A stretch of DNA of 64,000 nucleotides from Candidatus Nanopelagicales bacterium (GTDB lineage: Bacteria > Actinomycetota > Actinomycetes > S36-B12). Positions within the stretch are counted from its first letter, which is position 1, and every line of letters starts with the position of its first letter. The notes under the pieces are model-generated. The model saw only the letters and a program-made list of their open reading frames with translations. It had not been told where the DNA came from and did no database searches. The position numbers were made by a program, and so were the translations under genes. Of this stretch, positions 55,521-64,000 are shown piece after piece. Location of the stretch: positions 1 through 64,000 of the forward strand of contig JAURFD010000013.1 in the NCBI GenBank assembly GCA_030827125.1, given 5' to 3'.

Positions 55521-56612
55521 ATGGCCACGGCGTTTCCCCAGGGCATCACTGACGTGTCCGACCTCGACGATGTGGGTCGGATCCTCGCCACGTTGCCCAT
55601 GGCGACGCTCGTCGTGGACGCGAGTGCCGCTATCCGCCGCAGTTCGGCACGCGCCGAGGCCCTGGGTCTCGTGCGACGGGACGCGGTCACCGTGGACGAG
55701 ATCCGAGAGCTCGTCGCCGAGTCCGCCAGGACCGGCGAGGTGCGTGAGCGCGAACTACGAGTTCGTCGACCTCCGCTCGGACGGGGAATGCTCGACCTTC
55801 GGGTCGTGGTCACTCCGCTCTCGGGTGGGAACTACGCCGTCCTCGTCGCCGATCAGGGTGAGGATCGCCGCGTGGACGCTGTTCGACGCGACTTCGTGGC
55901 GAATGTGAGCCATGAGCTCAAGACACCGGTGGGAGCCATGTCGCTGCTTGCCGAGGCGATTCTGTCCGCAACCGATGATCCTGATGAGGTGCAGCGTTTC
56001 GCGGAGCGAATGCTGAAGGAGTCGGCCCGGCTCTCGACGCTGATCAACGACATCATTGACCTCTCGCGCGTGCAAGGCGATGACACGTTGGCGCGCGCAG
56101 AGGCTTTCGATATCGACACGGCCATCAGTCAAGCGTCTGACGAACTTCGTACGGCGATCAATGACAAGGACATCGAACTGGTCGTCTCGGGGCCGACCGG
56201 AATCGAGATCCTGGGCGTGCGGTCGCAGATTGTTGCCGCGGTCCGCAACCTCGTGGCGAACGCGGTCAACTATTCAGCCGCTCAAACTCGGGTTGCCGTG
56301 ACGTCTCGCGTGCAGGATGGCCTTGTCGAGATCGATGTCAAAGATCAGGGGATCGGCATTCCGTCTCAGGACCTCGATCGGATTTTCGAGCGCTTCTATC
56401 GAGCTGACCCCGCCCGCTCCCGCGGCACCGGGGGGACCGGCCTCGGACTTGCCATCGTGAAGCACGTGTGCGAGAACCATGGTGGCGATGTGAAGGTGTG
56501 GTCGGAGGTCGGCGTGGGGTCGACCTTTACGCTTCGGCTGCCGCCGGCCCCGCAAGTCCGCGATCACGCGTCTGATCTGGAGTCCACACATATCGAGGAG
56601 GATTCAGCGTGA
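55521..56612 (+). CDS. senX3: Histidine kinase SenX3/PhoR type, without membrane segments
   Basis: The 363-residue kinase has a PAS-like N-terminal domain (residues about 15-115; LATLPMATLVVDASAAIRR), the H box FVANVSHELKTPVGAMSLLA, the N box NLVANAVNYSA, G1 VKDQGIGIP and G2 GTGLGLAIV. It phosphorylates RegX3 in phosphate limitation. Mycobacterial SenX3 has two membrane helices before the PAS domain; none is seen here, so this form looks cytoplasmic or is held at the membrane by partners such as PhoU. The start is supported by the TATTCT box upstream. Its stop overlaps the regX3 GTG (GTGA). Confidence 0.9.
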   Translation: MATAFPQGITDVSDLDDVGRILATLPMATLVVDASAAIRRSSARAEALGLVRRDAVTVDEIRELVAESARTGEVRERELRVRRPPLGRGMLDLRVVVTPLSGGNYAVLVADQGEDRRVDAVRRDFVANVSHELKTPVGAMSLLAEAILSATDDPDEVQRFAERMLKESARLSTLINDIIDLSRVQGDDTLARAEAFDIDTAISQASDELRTAINDKDIELVVSGPTGIEILGVRSQIVAAVRNLVANAVNYSAAQTRVAVTSRVQDGLVEIDVKDQGIGIPSQDLDRIFERFYRADPARSRGTGGTGLGLAIVKHVCENHGGDVKVWSEVGVGSTFTLRLPPAPQVRDHASDLESTHIEEDSA

Positions 56613-57292
56613 CCCGAGTGCTGGTCGTGGAGGACGAGGAGTCGTTCTCGGATGCGTTGTCCTTCATGCTGCGCCGGGAAGGGTACGACGTCGCAGTGGC
56701 GGACGACGGAGCGAAGGCGCTCGAGGAGTTCGATCGCAACGGTGCCGACCTTGTTCTCCTGGACCTCATGCTCCCGGGTGTCTCCGGCACCGAGGTCTGC
56801 CGCTCACTGCGTCAGCGGTCATCCGTACCCATCATCATGGTGAGCGCCAAGGACAGCGAGGTCGACAAGGTCGTCGGTCTCGAACTCGGTGCTGATGACT
56901 ATGTGACCAAGCCCTTCTCCTCGCGCGAACTCGTCGCCCGAATCCGGGCCGTCCTCCGTCGGCACGGGGAACCCACGGAGTTGCTGCCCGACGTCTTTGA
57001 GGTGGGACCCATCCGCATTGATGTGGATCGCCATGTGGTGGCTGTGCGCGGTGAGTCCGTCTCGATGCCCCTGAAGGAATTCGACCTACTCGAGTTGCTC
57101 ATGCGGAACGCGGGGCGCGTCCTGACGCGGGCCCAGCTCATTGATCGTGTGTGGGGGTCGGATTATGTGGGCGACACCAAGACCCTGGACGTGCACATCA
57201 AGAGGCTGCGCTCCAAGGTTGAAGCCGACCCAGCGACCCCGGAGCTAATCGTGACGGTCCGTGGCTTGGGCTACAAGATGGAGGCGGACTAA
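56609..57292 (+). CDS. regX3: Response regulator RegX3
   Basis: The 227-residue OmpR-family regulator has a full receiver: acidic pair VVEDEESF, phospho-acceptor Asp near 53 in DLVLLDLMLPG, Ser/Thr switch VSAKD and Lys in DDYVTKPFSSREL. The C-terminal winged helix holds KEFDLLELLMRNAGRVLTRA and VDVHIKRLRS-like LDVHIKRLRSKVE. It is the partner of SenX3 and the likely binder of the PHO-like boxes at pstS and phoU. It ends at a small hairpin shared with the convergent lipoprotein gene. Confidence 0.95.
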   Translation: MTRVLVVEDEESFSDALSFMLRREGYDVAVADDGAKALEEFDRNGADLVLLDLMLPGVSGTEVCRSLRQRSSVPIIMVSAKDSEVDKVVGLELGADDYVTKPFSSRELVARIRAVLRRHGEPTELLPDVFEVGPIRIDVDRHVVAVRGESVSMPLKEFDLLELLMRNAGRVLTRAQLIDRVWGSDYVGDTKTLDVHIKRLRSKVEADPATPELIVTVRGLGYKMEAD

Positions 57293-57296
57293 GGCT

Positions 57297-57312
57297 CGCA
57301 CCCGAGGGTGCG
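57297..57312. terminator. Small hairpin between regX3 and the lipoprotein gene
   Basis: CGCACC and GGTGCG form a 6-bp stem with tetraloop CGAG, in the 33 bases between two converging stops. No T run on either side, so a weak two-way terminator at most. Confidence 0.4.
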
Positions 57313-57325
57313 CGGACTCTGAGCG

Positions 57326-57871
57326 CTAGTTCGCCGGGGGCGGAACGAGCCCCTCGTAGTAGCCGACTGCCGGGACGACGATCGATTCGAACTCGGTGGC
57401 CCCCGACTTGGCAAAGGCCAGGGTGACCGTCGCGTAGGACCCGGGCTCGACATTGAGGTTCGACGTCAGCAGGTAGCCATCGGGTGCCTGGCCCTCGGCG
57501 CCGTACCCGTAGGTGTGAAAGCTCCCCGGCTCAATCGCCGTCGTACTGAGTTTCGTGATGTCAATGGGCTCACCATTGAGGGCGACGCCAAGGAGTTCGT
57601 CAGCCTCCGGGCCGCGGTTGAAGATCGACATGATGAGTGAGGAGGTGCCGTCATCCCCGCGCACGATCGTGGCGTTCTCAACGCGTAGTTCTCCGACGGT
57701 CACCTGGGTGCCGTTGCCGGAGTTCATGGAGTTCTGCATGGTGGTGCTGGCGCCGAAGCCCTGCCAGCAACCGCTCAGCGCCGGTACCATAGCGAGCGCA
57801 AGAACGGCGAGGGCGATGCGCTTGCGGCCGGGGCGGGTCAAGGCCTGGCCGTCACGACGCAGTGTTATCAC
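57326..57871 (-). CDS. Lipoprotein of unknown function, copper-chaperone-like fold possible
   Basis: The 181-residue product starts at GTG 57871 with GAGGAG upstream. It has a signal peptide with lipobox ALSGC (Cys near 35). The mature part contains VGELRVENATIVRGDDGTSS, MSIFNRGPEADELLGVAL and PGSYATVTLAFAKSG, an all-beta pattern like that of PCuAC/DUF461 copper chaperones; the usual His/Met copper ligands are not obvious. It is divergent from carD, as in other actinobacteria. Role unknown. Confidence 0.78.
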   Translation of the reverse strand: MITLRRDGQALTRPGRKRIALAVLALAMVPALSGCWQGFGASTTMQNSMNSGNGTQVTVGELRVENATIVRGDDGTSSLIMSIFNRGPEADELLGVALNGEPIDITKLSTTAIEPGSFHTYGYGAEGQAPDGYLLTSNLNVEPGSYATVTLAFAKSGATEFESIVVPAVGYYEGLVPPPAN

Positions 57872-57947
57872 GCGAAACTCCTCGTGCGAAGTGCGGCCAG
57901 GCCGCGACGAATCGGTGCGCCAAGCCTAACGGGTGCACTCACCGAAG

Positions 57948-57975
57948 TTGATGCGCCTGGGGCCCGTGGTACTCT
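57948..57975 (+). promoter_or_regulatory. Candidate carD promoter
   Basis: TTGATG (57948-57953) and TACTCT (57970-57975) are separated by 16 bases, giving a start near 57982 and a leader of about 20 bases with GGAAAGGGG before ATG 58003. Confidence 0.6.
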
Positions 57976-58002
57976 GGATGGCCTGGAAAGGGGTTCTTCT
58001 CT

Positions 58003-58485
58003 ATGACGTTCAAGGTTGGCGACACTGTCGTTTACCCCCATCACGGGGCCGCCCTCATCGAAGCCGTCGAGATCAGAGTCATCAAGGGAGCAGAGAAGGA
58101 ATACCTCGTTCTCCGTGTTGCTCAAGGCGATCTCACGGTGCGTGTCCCAGCTGACAACGTCGACCTGGTCGGTGTGCGTGACGTCGTGAACGCGGAGGGC
58201 CTCGACCGCGTCTTTGAGGTCTTGCGCCAGCCCTACACCGAAGAACCCACCAACTGGTCCCGCCGCTACAAGGCCAACCTGGAGAAGCTCGCCTCGGGTG
58301 ACGTCATCAAGGTTGCCGAGGTCGTCCGCGATCTGTGGCGCCGTGAGCGCGAGCGCGGTCTCTCGGCCGGGGAGAAGCGGATGCTGGCCAAGGCACGGCA
58401 GATCCTCGTGAGCGAACTTGCCCTGGCAGAGAAGACCAACGAGGACAAGGCTGAGGCCATCCTCGATGAGGTTCTCGCTTCCTGA
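58003..58485 (+). CDS. carD: RNA polymerase-binding regulator CarD
   Basis: The 160-residue protein has the N-terminal RNA-polymerase interaction domain ([20 protein letters not shown], residues 1-60) and the C-terminal helical DNA-binding domain ([37 protein letters not shown]). The Trp in DLWRRE is the residue that props open the promoter bubble. CarD stabilises open complexes, chiefly at stable-RNA promoters, and is essential in mycobacteria. ispD and ispF follow on the same strand, a conserved actinobacterial order. Confidence 0.97.
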   Translation: MTFKVGDTVVYPHHGAALIEAVEIRVIKGAEKEYLVLRVAQGDLTVRVPADNVDLVGVRDVVNAEGLDRVFEVLRQPYTEEPTNWSRRYKANLEKLASGDVIKVAEVVRDLWRRERERGLSAGEKRMLAKARQILVSELALAEKTNEDKAEAILDEVLAS

Positions 58486-58505
58486 CTTAGTCGTCGGAGG
58501 TCGCT

Positions 58506-59216
58506 ATGCGTCCTGCCCGAACCGCTGTCATCGTGCCAGCGGCGGGTCGCGGTGAACGCCTCGGTCCGGGTGCCCCCAAGGCTCTGAGATCGCTCGCCGG
58601 CCAGCCAATTCTTGTCCATGCTGTTCGTGCAGTGGCCGCGGCGAGAGATGTCGACCTCGTCGTCGTTGCGGCTCCCGATGACGCCATCGAGGTCACACGA
58701 AGTCTCCTTTCGGGCATCGAACACGACGCCCAACTCATTGTCGTGGCTGGCGGCGAGACGCGGCAAGACTCCGTTGCGCGGGGCCTTCTCGCCCTCCCGT
58801 CCGATGTCGACGTCGTCCTCGTGCACGATGCCGCACGTCCGTTGGTGCCTCCGGAGGTCGTCGACCGTGTCGTCGCAGCCGTGCGTTCCGGGGCCCAGGC
58901 GGTGATCCCGGTGCTCGCCGTCGTCGACACCATCAAGGAAGTGGACGGCGACGGAAGTGTCACGCGAACCGTGGATCGCAGCATTCTGCGGGCCGTGCAA
59001 ACGCCGCAGGGATTTCGCCGTGATGTCCTGCAGCAGGCTCACGCATCGTGCGACGCCGCGGATGTCACCGATGACGCTGGTCTCGTGGAATCCCAGGGCG
59101 TCATGGTGAGCACGGTGGCGGGCGCCGAAGAGGCCTTCAAGATCACCCGCCCCCTCGATCTGGTGCTCGCCGAGGCGGTTCTGGCGCGCAGAAGGGCGTC
59201 TGATGGGGTCGGCTGA
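58506..59216 (+). CDS. ispD: 2-C-methyl-D-erythritol 4-phosphate cytidylyltransferase
   Basis: The 236-residue enzyme of the MEP isoprenoid pathway joins MEP to CTP. The nucleotide loop [18 protein letters not shown] is near the N-terminus, followed by [20 protein letters not shown] and [16 protein letters not shown], both diagnostic. It starts 20 bases after carD with GGAGG upstream, and is followed within 1-2 bases by ispF, whose product acts two steps later. Confidence 0.96.
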   Translation: MRPARTAVIVPAAGRGERLGPGAPKALRSLAGQPILVHAVRAVAAARDVDLVVVAAPDDAIEVTRSLLSGIEHDAQLIVVAGGETRQDSVARGLLALPSDVDVVLVHDAARPLVPPEVVDRVVAAVRSGAQAVIPVLAVVDTIKEVDGDGSVTRTVDRSILRAVQTPQGFRRDVLQQAHASCDAADVTDDAGLVESQGVMVSTVAGAEEAFKITRPLDLVLAEAVLARRRASDGVG

Positions 59217-59217
59217 G

Positions 59218-59694
59218 ATGCCCCGGGTCGGCATCGGCGTCGACGTACACGCGTTTGGGGAGGGCCGGCCGCTCTGGGTTGCCGGCCTGCTGTGGGACGG
59301 CGAGGGTCTGGCTGGCCACTCTGACGGGGATGTGGCGGCTCATGCAGCCTGCGATGCCCTGTTCAGCGCATCCGGCTTGGGCGACCTGGGTTCTCAGTTC
59401 GGGACTGATGATCCGCGGTGGGCGGGGGCGGCGGGCGTGGCACTCCTCGCCGAGGCGGCGCGTCGAGTGACGGAAGCGGGTTGGCAAATCGGGAACATCG
59501 CCGTCCAGGTCATTGGTGTGCGACCGCGCATCGGCACCCGGCGCGCTGAGGCGGAGAGGGTGCTGAGCGAGGCGGCGGGTGCTCGGGTCACTGTCAGCGG
59601 AACCACGACGGACGCCCTGGGATTCACCGGTCGTGGCGAAGGACTTGCCGCCATCGCCACCGCGATCATCCAACCGGTAACGTCTCCTCTATGA
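59218..59694 (+). CDS. ispF: 2-C-methyl-D-erythritol 2,4-cyclodiphosphate synthase
   Basis: The 158-residue enzyme closes the cyclodiphosphate ring in the MEP pathway, as a trimer with zinc. The metal site is shown by [10 protein letters not shown] (Asp, His) and [34 protein letters not shown] and [20 protein letters not shown] are typical. ATG 59218 gives the usual start [12 protein letters not shown] 59203 would add five residues and overlap ispD. The next gene overlaps its stop (ATGA). Confidence 0.95.
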   Translation: MPRVGIGVDVHAFGEGRPLWVAGLLWDGEGLAGHSDGDVAAHAACDALFSASGLGDLGSQFGTDDPRWAGAAGVALLAEAARRVTEAGWQIGNIAVQVIGVRPRIGTRRAEAERVLSEAAGARVTVSGTTTDALGFTGRGEGLAAIATAIIQPVTSPL

Positions 59695-60092
59695 GCGCCA
59701 CCATTCCTCCCGAGGCCTACGCGATCCTCGATGCACCCGAGTTCGCCACCATCGCCACGCTGAATCCCAACGGCTTCCCTCAGCAGACTGTCGTCTGGGT
59801 TGAGCGTGACGGCAATGATCTGCTCTTCTCCACGATCAAGGGTCGTCGCAAGACGTTGAACATGGAGCGCGATCCCCGCGTCTCCCTGCTCGTCTACCCC
59901 CGTGACGCGCCGTACACCTATGTGGAGGTCCGGGGCACGGTCACGATGACGGAGGAGGGGGGCCGGGAACTCATTGATCGCCTCAATCAGCTCTACAACG
60001 GCACGCCGCGCTACGTCGGAGATGACGGCACCGACAACGTCCGCATCGTGTGCCGGGTGACGCCGGACAAGGTCATCGCGCGCCTCCCCTGA
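59691..60092 (+). CDS. PPOX-fold flavin/F420-binding protein
   Basis: The 133-residue split-barrel protein resembles the pyridoxamine-5'-phosphate-oxidase-like family TIGR03618: [59 protein letters not shown]. These actinobacterial members bind F420 or flavin and reduce small molecules; the exact reaction is unknown. The start overlaps the ispF stop by 4 bases, though a link to isoprenoids is not evident. Confidence 0.87.
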   Translation: MSATIPPEAYAILDAPEFATIATLNPNGFPQQTVVWVERDGNDLLFSTIKGRRKTLNMERDPRVSLLVYPRDAPYTYVEVRGTVTMTEEGGRELIDRLNQLYNGTPRYVGDDGTDNVRIVCRVTPDKVIARLP

Positions 60093-60105
60093 GCCACCCC
60101 TGCGC

Positions 60106-60163
60106 CGACTGTGCACTCGCGTGCATGGAATCGCCGGTTTTGGCGCGCGGGAGTGCACACTCG
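60106..60163. repeat. Imperfect 19-bp inverted repeat before cysS
   Basis: CGACTGTGCACTCGCGTGC (60106-60124) is repeated in reverse complement at 60145-60163 with three mismatches. The right arm contains TGCACACTCGACG, close to TGCGCACTCGCGG in the xylB-side arm of the 9262-9335 repeat, and both lie 28-29 bases before a TANNNT box. Confidence 0.65.
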
Positions 60164-60182
60164 ACGAGGAATGTGGGCCCAC

Positions 60183-60188
60183 TAGTCT
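60183..60188 (+). promoter_or_regulatory. Candidate -10 box for cysS
   Basis: TAGTCT lies 6 bases before GTG 60195, without a ribosome site. The -35 position falls at the outer end of the inverted repeat arm. Confidence 0.5.
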
Positions 60189-60194
60189 TATCCG

Positions 60195-61592
60195 GTGGTC
60201 CTGCGGATTTATGACACTGCGGCGCGCGAGGTGCGCGACTTTGTGCCTCTTGAGCCCGGACGGGTGTCGATCTACCTGTGCGGCGCCACGGTGCAGGCAC
60301 CACCGCACGTGGGGCATATTCGCTCCGGCCTCGTCTTCGACATTCTCCAGCGCTGGCTCGTGCGCTCAGGTTTTGATGTCACCTTCGTCCGCAACGTGAC
60401 GGACATCGACGACAAGATCATCACGCGTGGCGCGGAGGAGGGCGTGCCCTTCTGGCAGATCGCGATGCGCAATGAGCGCGCTTTTGCGTGGGCGTACGAC
60501 GTACTGGGTTGTTTGCCGCCCACCTACGAGCCACGTGCGACCGGGCACGTGCCCGAGATGATCGAGATGATGCAGCGCCTCATTGACTCCGAGCACGCGT
60601 ACGCCGCTGATGGCGATGTCTACTTCGACGTACGCTCCTTCGCCGACTATGGCGCCCTCAGTGGCCAGCGACTCGACGACATGCAACCGGCCACGGACTC
60701 CGACCTGGACGCGAAGCGCGATCAGCGCGACTTCGCCCTCTGGAAGGGGGCCAAGCCCGGTGAGCCGCAGTGGGCTACGCCGTGGGGACCCGGCCGTCCA
60801 GGGTGGCACCTTGAATGCTCCGCGATGGCCGGCCGCTACCTCGGCTCAACGTTCGATATCCACGGCGGTGGGATCGACCTGCTTTTCCCGCATCATGAGA
60901 ACGAGATCGCCCAATCGAAGGCGGCGGGTGATGAGTTCGCTCGGTACTGGATGCACAACGCTTGGGTGACGACATCCGGCGAGAAGATGAGCAAGTCTCT
61001 TGGTAATTCCCTCCTCGTGTCCGAGGTGGTGCAGAGGGTTCGACCGGTCGAGCTCCGCTACTACCTCGGCTCGGCGCACTACCGGTCGATGTTGGAGTTC
61101 TCGGACGAGGCCATGGCCGAGGCGGCCTCGGCGTACCGGCGCATCGAAGGTTTCTGCCGACGTGCGGCCGAGGAACTAGGCGACGCCGATCCCACGTCCC
61201 CGCTGCCCGAGCCGTTCGTCGCCGCGATGAATGATGACCTGGGAGTTCCGCAGGCGCTGGCGGTCATCCACGACACCGTGCGCGAAGGCAATTCCGCCCT
61301 GGCCTCACGCGACAACGCGGTTGCGCGCTCGGCCTTCGATGCCGTCGTGGCGATGACCGACGTGCTGGGGCTCAACCCCTTCGCTCCTCAGTGGCGCGAG
61401 GGCGGCGACGACGGTGCCGCACGTCGCGCCCTGGGCCCACTCGTCGAGGTGGTCCTGGCGCAACGACAGGCAGCCCGCGAACGCAAGGACTTCATCGTTG
61501 CCGACGCACTACGCGATGGCCTCGCAAGCTCGGGGATCGTGGTTGAAGATACCGCCAGCGGTCCGCGCTGGTCCCTGGCAGAGGAGTCCTGA
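60195..61592 (+). CDS. cysS: Cysteinyl-tRNA synthetase
   Basis: The 465-residue class I enzyme charges tRNA(Cys). HIGH appears as HVGH in [23 protein letters not shown] is in [15 protein letters not shown]. Zinc ligands are the Cys in IYLCGATV, the Cys in WHLECSAM and the His in [11 protein letters not shown]. The C-terminal anticodon domain is present, which separates it from the shorter MshC of mycothiol synthesis. GTG 60195 is the start. The gene overlaps rlmB by one base (TGATG). Confidence 0.96.
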   Translation: MVLRIYDTAAREVRDFVPLEPGRVSIYLCGATVQAPPHVGHIRSGLVFDILQRWLVRSGFDVTFVRNVTDIDDKIITRGAEEGVPFWQIAMRNERAFAWAYDVLGCLPPTYEPRATGHVPEMIEMMQRLIDSEHAYAADGDVYFDVRSFADYGALSGQRLDDMQPATDSDLDAKRDQRDFALWKGAKPGEPQWATPWGPGRPGWHLECSAMAGRYLGSTFDIHGGGIDLLFPHHENEIAQSKAAGDEFARYWMHNAWVTTSGEKMSKSLGNSLLVSEVVQRVRPVELRYYLGSAHYRSMLEFSDEAMAEAASAYRRIEGFCRRAAEELGDADPTSPLPEPFVAAMNDDLGVPQALAVIHDTVREGNSALASRDNAVARSAFDAVVAMTDVLGLNPFAPQWREGGDDGAARRALGPLVEVVLAQRQAARERKDFIVADALRDGLASSGIVVEDTASGPRWSLAEES

Positions 61593-62551
61593 TGGCCGGC
61601 AATTCCCAACGCAAGGGTGCGATGCGCAACCCGGGGAGCAAGAAGGGCGCCACCGTCGGGTCAGGAGGCCAGCGCAAGAAGGGTCTCCAGGGCAAGGGCC
61701 CGACGCCCAAGGCCAAGGACCGGGTCAGTCATCCTGCGGCTCGTCGGGCGCGTGCGGCAGAGAAGGCCTCAGCGCGTCAAACACCTCGGGGTGGCAAGCG
61801 CAGTGACGGGCGCGAAGTCCTCGTAGGCCGCAATCCGGTGGTAGAGGCCCTCCGGGCACAGATCCCCGCGTCGGCGCTCTACGTGCAGCAGTACGTCGAC
61901 ACCGACGAGCGAGTTCGGGAGGCTCTGACACTGGCCACCGATCGCGGATTGCCTCTGCTCGAGGTTGCCCGACCCGAACTCGATCGCATGTCCGCGGGAG
62001 CGGTACATCAGGGACTGCTGCTTACCGTGCCCGCCTACGACTATCTCGATCCCGATGACCTGCTGGCTCGCGCCATCGAGAGCGGAGCGCCGCCGCTCCT
62101 GGTCGCGCTGGATGGCGTCACCGACCCACGCAACCTCGGTGCGATCGTGCGGTCGGCCGCCGCCTTCGGAGCCCAGGGAGTGCTCATCCCCGAACGCCGC
62201 GCTGCTGGAGTGACCGGTTCGGCGTGGAAGGCGAGCGCGGGAACCCTGGCCAGCGTGCCGGTGGCGCGCGCCACCAATCTCACACGTGCGCTCCAGTCCT
62301 ACGCGAAGGCGGGCTGCACGATCATCGGACTCGCCGCCGATGGCGATCTCGAACTCACGGCGCTCGGCGCCGATGTCGCGGCAGATGCCCTCGTCATCGT
62401 GGTCGGTGGTGAGGGTCGCGGGCTCAGCCGTCTCGTCGGTGAGGCGTGCGACTACCGCGTGTCGATCCCCATGGATTCAGCCGCCGAGTCGCTCAACGCC
62501 GCTGTGGCGGCGGGCATCGCGCTGTACGCCGTCGCTGCCCTGCGGGCCTAA
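61592..62551 (+). CDS. rlmB: 23S rRNA (guanosine-2'-O-)-methyltransferase RlmB type
   Basis: The 319-residue SpoU/TrmH-family enzyme methylates 23S rRNA. Motifs are NPVVEALRA, ALDGVTDPRNLGAIVRSAAA (motif 1), IVVGGEGRGLSRLV (motif 2) and IPMDSAAESLNAAVAAGIAL (motif 3), together forming the SAM-binding knot. The first 70 residues are a very basic, Gly/Lys/Arg-rich tail (GNSQRKGAMRNPGSKKGA), common in actinobacterial copies, likely to contact rRNA. It directly follows cysS as in mycobacteria. Confidence 0.94.
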   Translation: MAGNSQRKGAMRNPGSKKGATVGSGGQRKKGLQGKGPTPKAKDRVSHPAARRARAAEKASARQTPRGGKRSDGREVLVGRNPVVEALRAQIPASALYVQQYVDTDERVREALTLATDRGLPLLEVARPELDRMSAGAVHQGLLLTVPAYDYLDPDDLLARAIESGAPPLLVALDGVTDPRNLGAIVRSAAAFGAQGVLIPERRAAGVTGSAWKASAGTLASVPVARATNLTRALQSYAKAGCTIIGLAADGDLELTALGADVAADALVIVVGGEGRGLSRLVGEACDYRVSIPMDSAAESLNAAVAAGIALYAVAALRA

Positions 62552-63780
62552 CTCTCCTGGTGTACCGGTGCCGACGCGCCTGATCCCGGCGTCTTCCGGC
62601 GCAGCATGGTGGCAATGAGGGGGAAGAACAGCACCGAGAGGGCACCGGCGGCGACGAGCTCGGACGCGTCGTTCTGCGTCATGTGGCCCGCGGCGACCTC
62701 GACAGTAGTGACGGCAACGATGATGGGTAGGCCCGTTGCGACGAGGAGCATGAATCGTGTGCGTTCACGGGTGTCGGGGATCGCTTTGCGATAGAGGAAG
62801 AACTGTGGAAGTCCGCGAACGAGCAGCAGCATCACGAACACGATGATCATTGGCCAAGGCTTGGCGATGATGGCCATGATGTCGATGTTGGCTCCGGAGA
62901 CGATGAAGAAGAGCGGGATGAAGAATCCGAAGGCGATTGCTTCGACTCGACGTTGAAGTTCGGTCTCGACTCCTTCCGGCAGGTACTGGCGCATGATGAC
63001 GCCCGCGGCGAAAGCACCGAGTACTGCGTCGAAACCGAAGCCGCTCGCAACTGCGAGGAGGAGGACGATGAGCACGATCGTCAAGCGGACCCCGGTCTGC
63101 GACGAGGAGTGGTAGCCGCGGTCGAGGATTTCGTGGATTCGACGGGTCGAGAAGCGTCCAGGGATCTTGGAGACGACGTACGCGATCAGGCCAAAGGCGA
63201 TGAGCAGCAGGATTGCTACCCACGATGACCGGGTGCTCAGGAGGATGGCGATGGCGAGCACTGGGCCGAACTCGCCCCAGGCTCCCGCGCCCATGAAGAA
63301 GTTGCCGAACGGTGTCTTGAGCTCTCCTGAGTCACGGAGCACGGGGAGCAAGGTGCCGAGTGCGGTACTCGTGAGCACGATGGCAAAGCCGATGAAGTCT
63401 TGGATCTCCCCGGTTCGCTCCAGCGCGAAGGCTGCCGCCATGGCGATGGCCAGGGAGATGATCCACCCGCTGACCGCGAGTCGACCGGACTGCCCCCTGA
63501 TCGATGCCGGCGCGAGTTCGAGCCCGGCGAGGAAGAACAGGAAGCCCAAGCCCAATTCGGAGAAGAGCTCGATGGAGGAATCGACCGAGATCGCGCCCAC
63601 GAGGTTGGGGCCGAAGATAATGCCAAAGACCAGGAGGAGGACGACCTCGGCCACCTTGATGCGAAGGAGGCCGACGATGAGGGGAGTGAACGCGGCGATG
63701 AGCAGAATGGTCAGCAGCGAATAGATCTCCCGCTGTAGGGAGTCGCTTTCGGACAGCACCAGTCCGGTCAGTTCAACCAC
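62548..63780 (-). CDS. Cation:proton antiporter, CPA2/KefB type
   Basis: From GTG 63780, with AAGGAG 7 bases upstream, the protein has 410 residues and about 11-12 membrane helices. VVLLLVFGIIFGPNLVGAIS, GLGFLFFLAGLELAPASIRG and AFAIVLTSTALGTLLPVLRD-like FAIVLTSTALGTLLPVLRD are typical of the CPA2 exchanger core. The cytoplasmic NAD-binding TrkA-N domain of Kef systems is absent. It may exchange Na+ or K+ for H+. It converges on rlmB (4-base overlap) and is divergent from the MFS gene. Confidence 0.88.
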   Translation of the reverse strand: MVELTGLVLSESDSLQREIYSLLTILLIAAFTPLIVGLLRIKVAEVVLLLVFGIIFGPNLVGAISVDSSIELFSELGLGFLFFLAGLELAPASIRGQSGRLAVSGWIISLAIAMAAAFALERTGEIQDFIGFAIVLTSTALGTLLPVLRDSGELKTPFGNFFMGAGAWGEFGPVLAIAILLSTRSSWVAILLLIAFGLIAYVVSKIPGRFSTRRIHEILDRGYHSSSQTGVRLTIVLIVLLLAVASGFGFDAVLGAFAAGVIMRQYLPEGVETELQRRVEAIAFGFFIPLFFIVSGANIDIMAIIAKPWPMIIVFVMLLLVRGLPQFFLYRKAIPDTRERTRFMLLVATGLPIIVAVTTVEVAAGHMTQNDASELVAAGALSVLFFPLIATMLRRKTPGSGASAPVHQES

Positions 63781-63844
63781 GGCCGCTCCTTCGTTGATCC
63801 GGAACACGAAGCGTAGCCCGGGCGGTGGCGCTTGCGCGTCCACC

Positions 63845-63850
63845 TAGGCT
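63845..63850 (+). promoter_or_regulatory. Candidate -10 box for the MFS gene
   Basis: TAGGCT lies 6 bases before GTG 63857, identical in sequence and spacing to the glgC box. Confidence 0.45.
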
Positions 63851-63856
63851 GCTGCC

Positions 63857-64000
63857 GTGGTAGCAGGGAATTCGCACAGGTGGCTCGTCCTTGTCGTGCT
63901 GTCTGGCGCCCTGGCCCTGATCTCTCTGGACAACACGATCGTCAACGTGGCTCTGCCGTCGCTGCAGGAAGACCTCAAGGCATCGACCGCCGAGCTGCAG
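63857..64000 (+). CDS. MFS transporter, DHA2 (EmrB-type) family, 5' part only
   Basis: Only the first 48 codons are in the window, from GTG 63857. They encode a first membrane helix, HRWLVLVVLSGALALISLDN, followed by TIVNVALPSLQEDLK. The sequence SLDNTIVNVALPSL is the signature of 14-helix DHA2 drug/proton antiporters such as EmrB. Substrate cannot be judged from this part. Confidence 0.85.
   Translation, partial: MVAGNSHRWLVLVVLSGALALISLDNTIVNVALPSLQEDLKASTAELQ

Overview
The window looks like one continuous piece of chromosome from a high-GC, mycothiol-making actinobacterium. The evidence is mshA and mshD (mycothiol synthesis), glnR, senX3-regX3, carD, an hbhA-like locus, frequent GTG and TTG starts, and many candidate leaderless promoters. 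Neighbourhoods such as carD-ispD-ispF-cysS-rlmB, mshA-ybjN-gpmA, senX3-regX3, and XRE-hbhA-DUF2516 match known mycobacterial and streptomycete gene order. Order or genus cannot be named from sequence reading alone. I found no rRNA, tRNA, CRISPR array, insertion sequence or prophage. Coding density is very high: no gene-free stretch reaches 300 bases, and the longest is about 190 bases upstream of xylA.

Region by region. 1-9.2 kb: a cut-off sulfotransferase translationally coupled to a cache-HAMP membrane sensor with no output domain, a secreted DUF1254-type protein, a very large secreted subtilisin-like protease, a small TIGR03085-type enzyme and a beta-lactamase-fold protein with no signal peptide. 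9.3-16.7 kb: a complete D-xylose module (xylB, xylA, xylF-xylG-xylH transporter, ROK repressor xylR), with a candidate xylA promoter and operator and a strong hairpin between xylF and xylG. 16.7-24.2 kb: an oxidoreductase, an L,D-transpeptidase, a GH63-type glucosidase, a DUF559 nuclease-like gene bracketed by two 51-bp near-identical direct repeats, and a thiamine-diphosphate enzyme carrying a 21-bp tandem repeat. 24.2-32.3 kb: an aldehyde dehydrogenase/FAD oxidase pair (possibly pipecolate or lysine catabolism), two EamA transporters co-transcribed with glgA, divergent glgC, an SDR and a copper-chaperone-like protein.

32.3-43 kb: about 10.6 kb read in one direction, running glnR, mshD, ppk, CYTH-CHAD, mutT1-like, pstS, pstC, pstA, pstB. 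It joins nitrogen regulation, mycothiol, polyphosphate and high-affinity phosphate uptake, with a PHO-box-like site before pstS. 43-50 kb: a hydrolase, a 33-residue membrane protein, nitrobindin, a Fur-family regulator, ygfZ, dtd, asparaginase, an amino-acid permease, and the XRE/hbhA/DUF2516 locus with twin operators. 50-57.3 kb: an alanyl-tRNA editing protein, a frameshifted ltrA, gpmA, ybjN, mshA, phoU and divergent senX3-regX3 with a second PHO-like box. 57.3-64 kb: a lipoprotein, carD, ispD, ispF, a PPOX-fold protein, cysS, rlmB, a cation/proton antiporter and the start of an MFS exporter.

The strongest candidate for something undescribed is the DUF559 gene inside its direct repeats (21323-22389): one repeat copy encodes the end of the gene itself. 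Other points worth attention are the 18-bp inverted repeat placed over both divergent promoters before xylB, the two-box phosphate regulon, the reversed domain order of the HbhA-like protein with a possible internal start, and a recurring TANNNT-N6/7-start arrangement.
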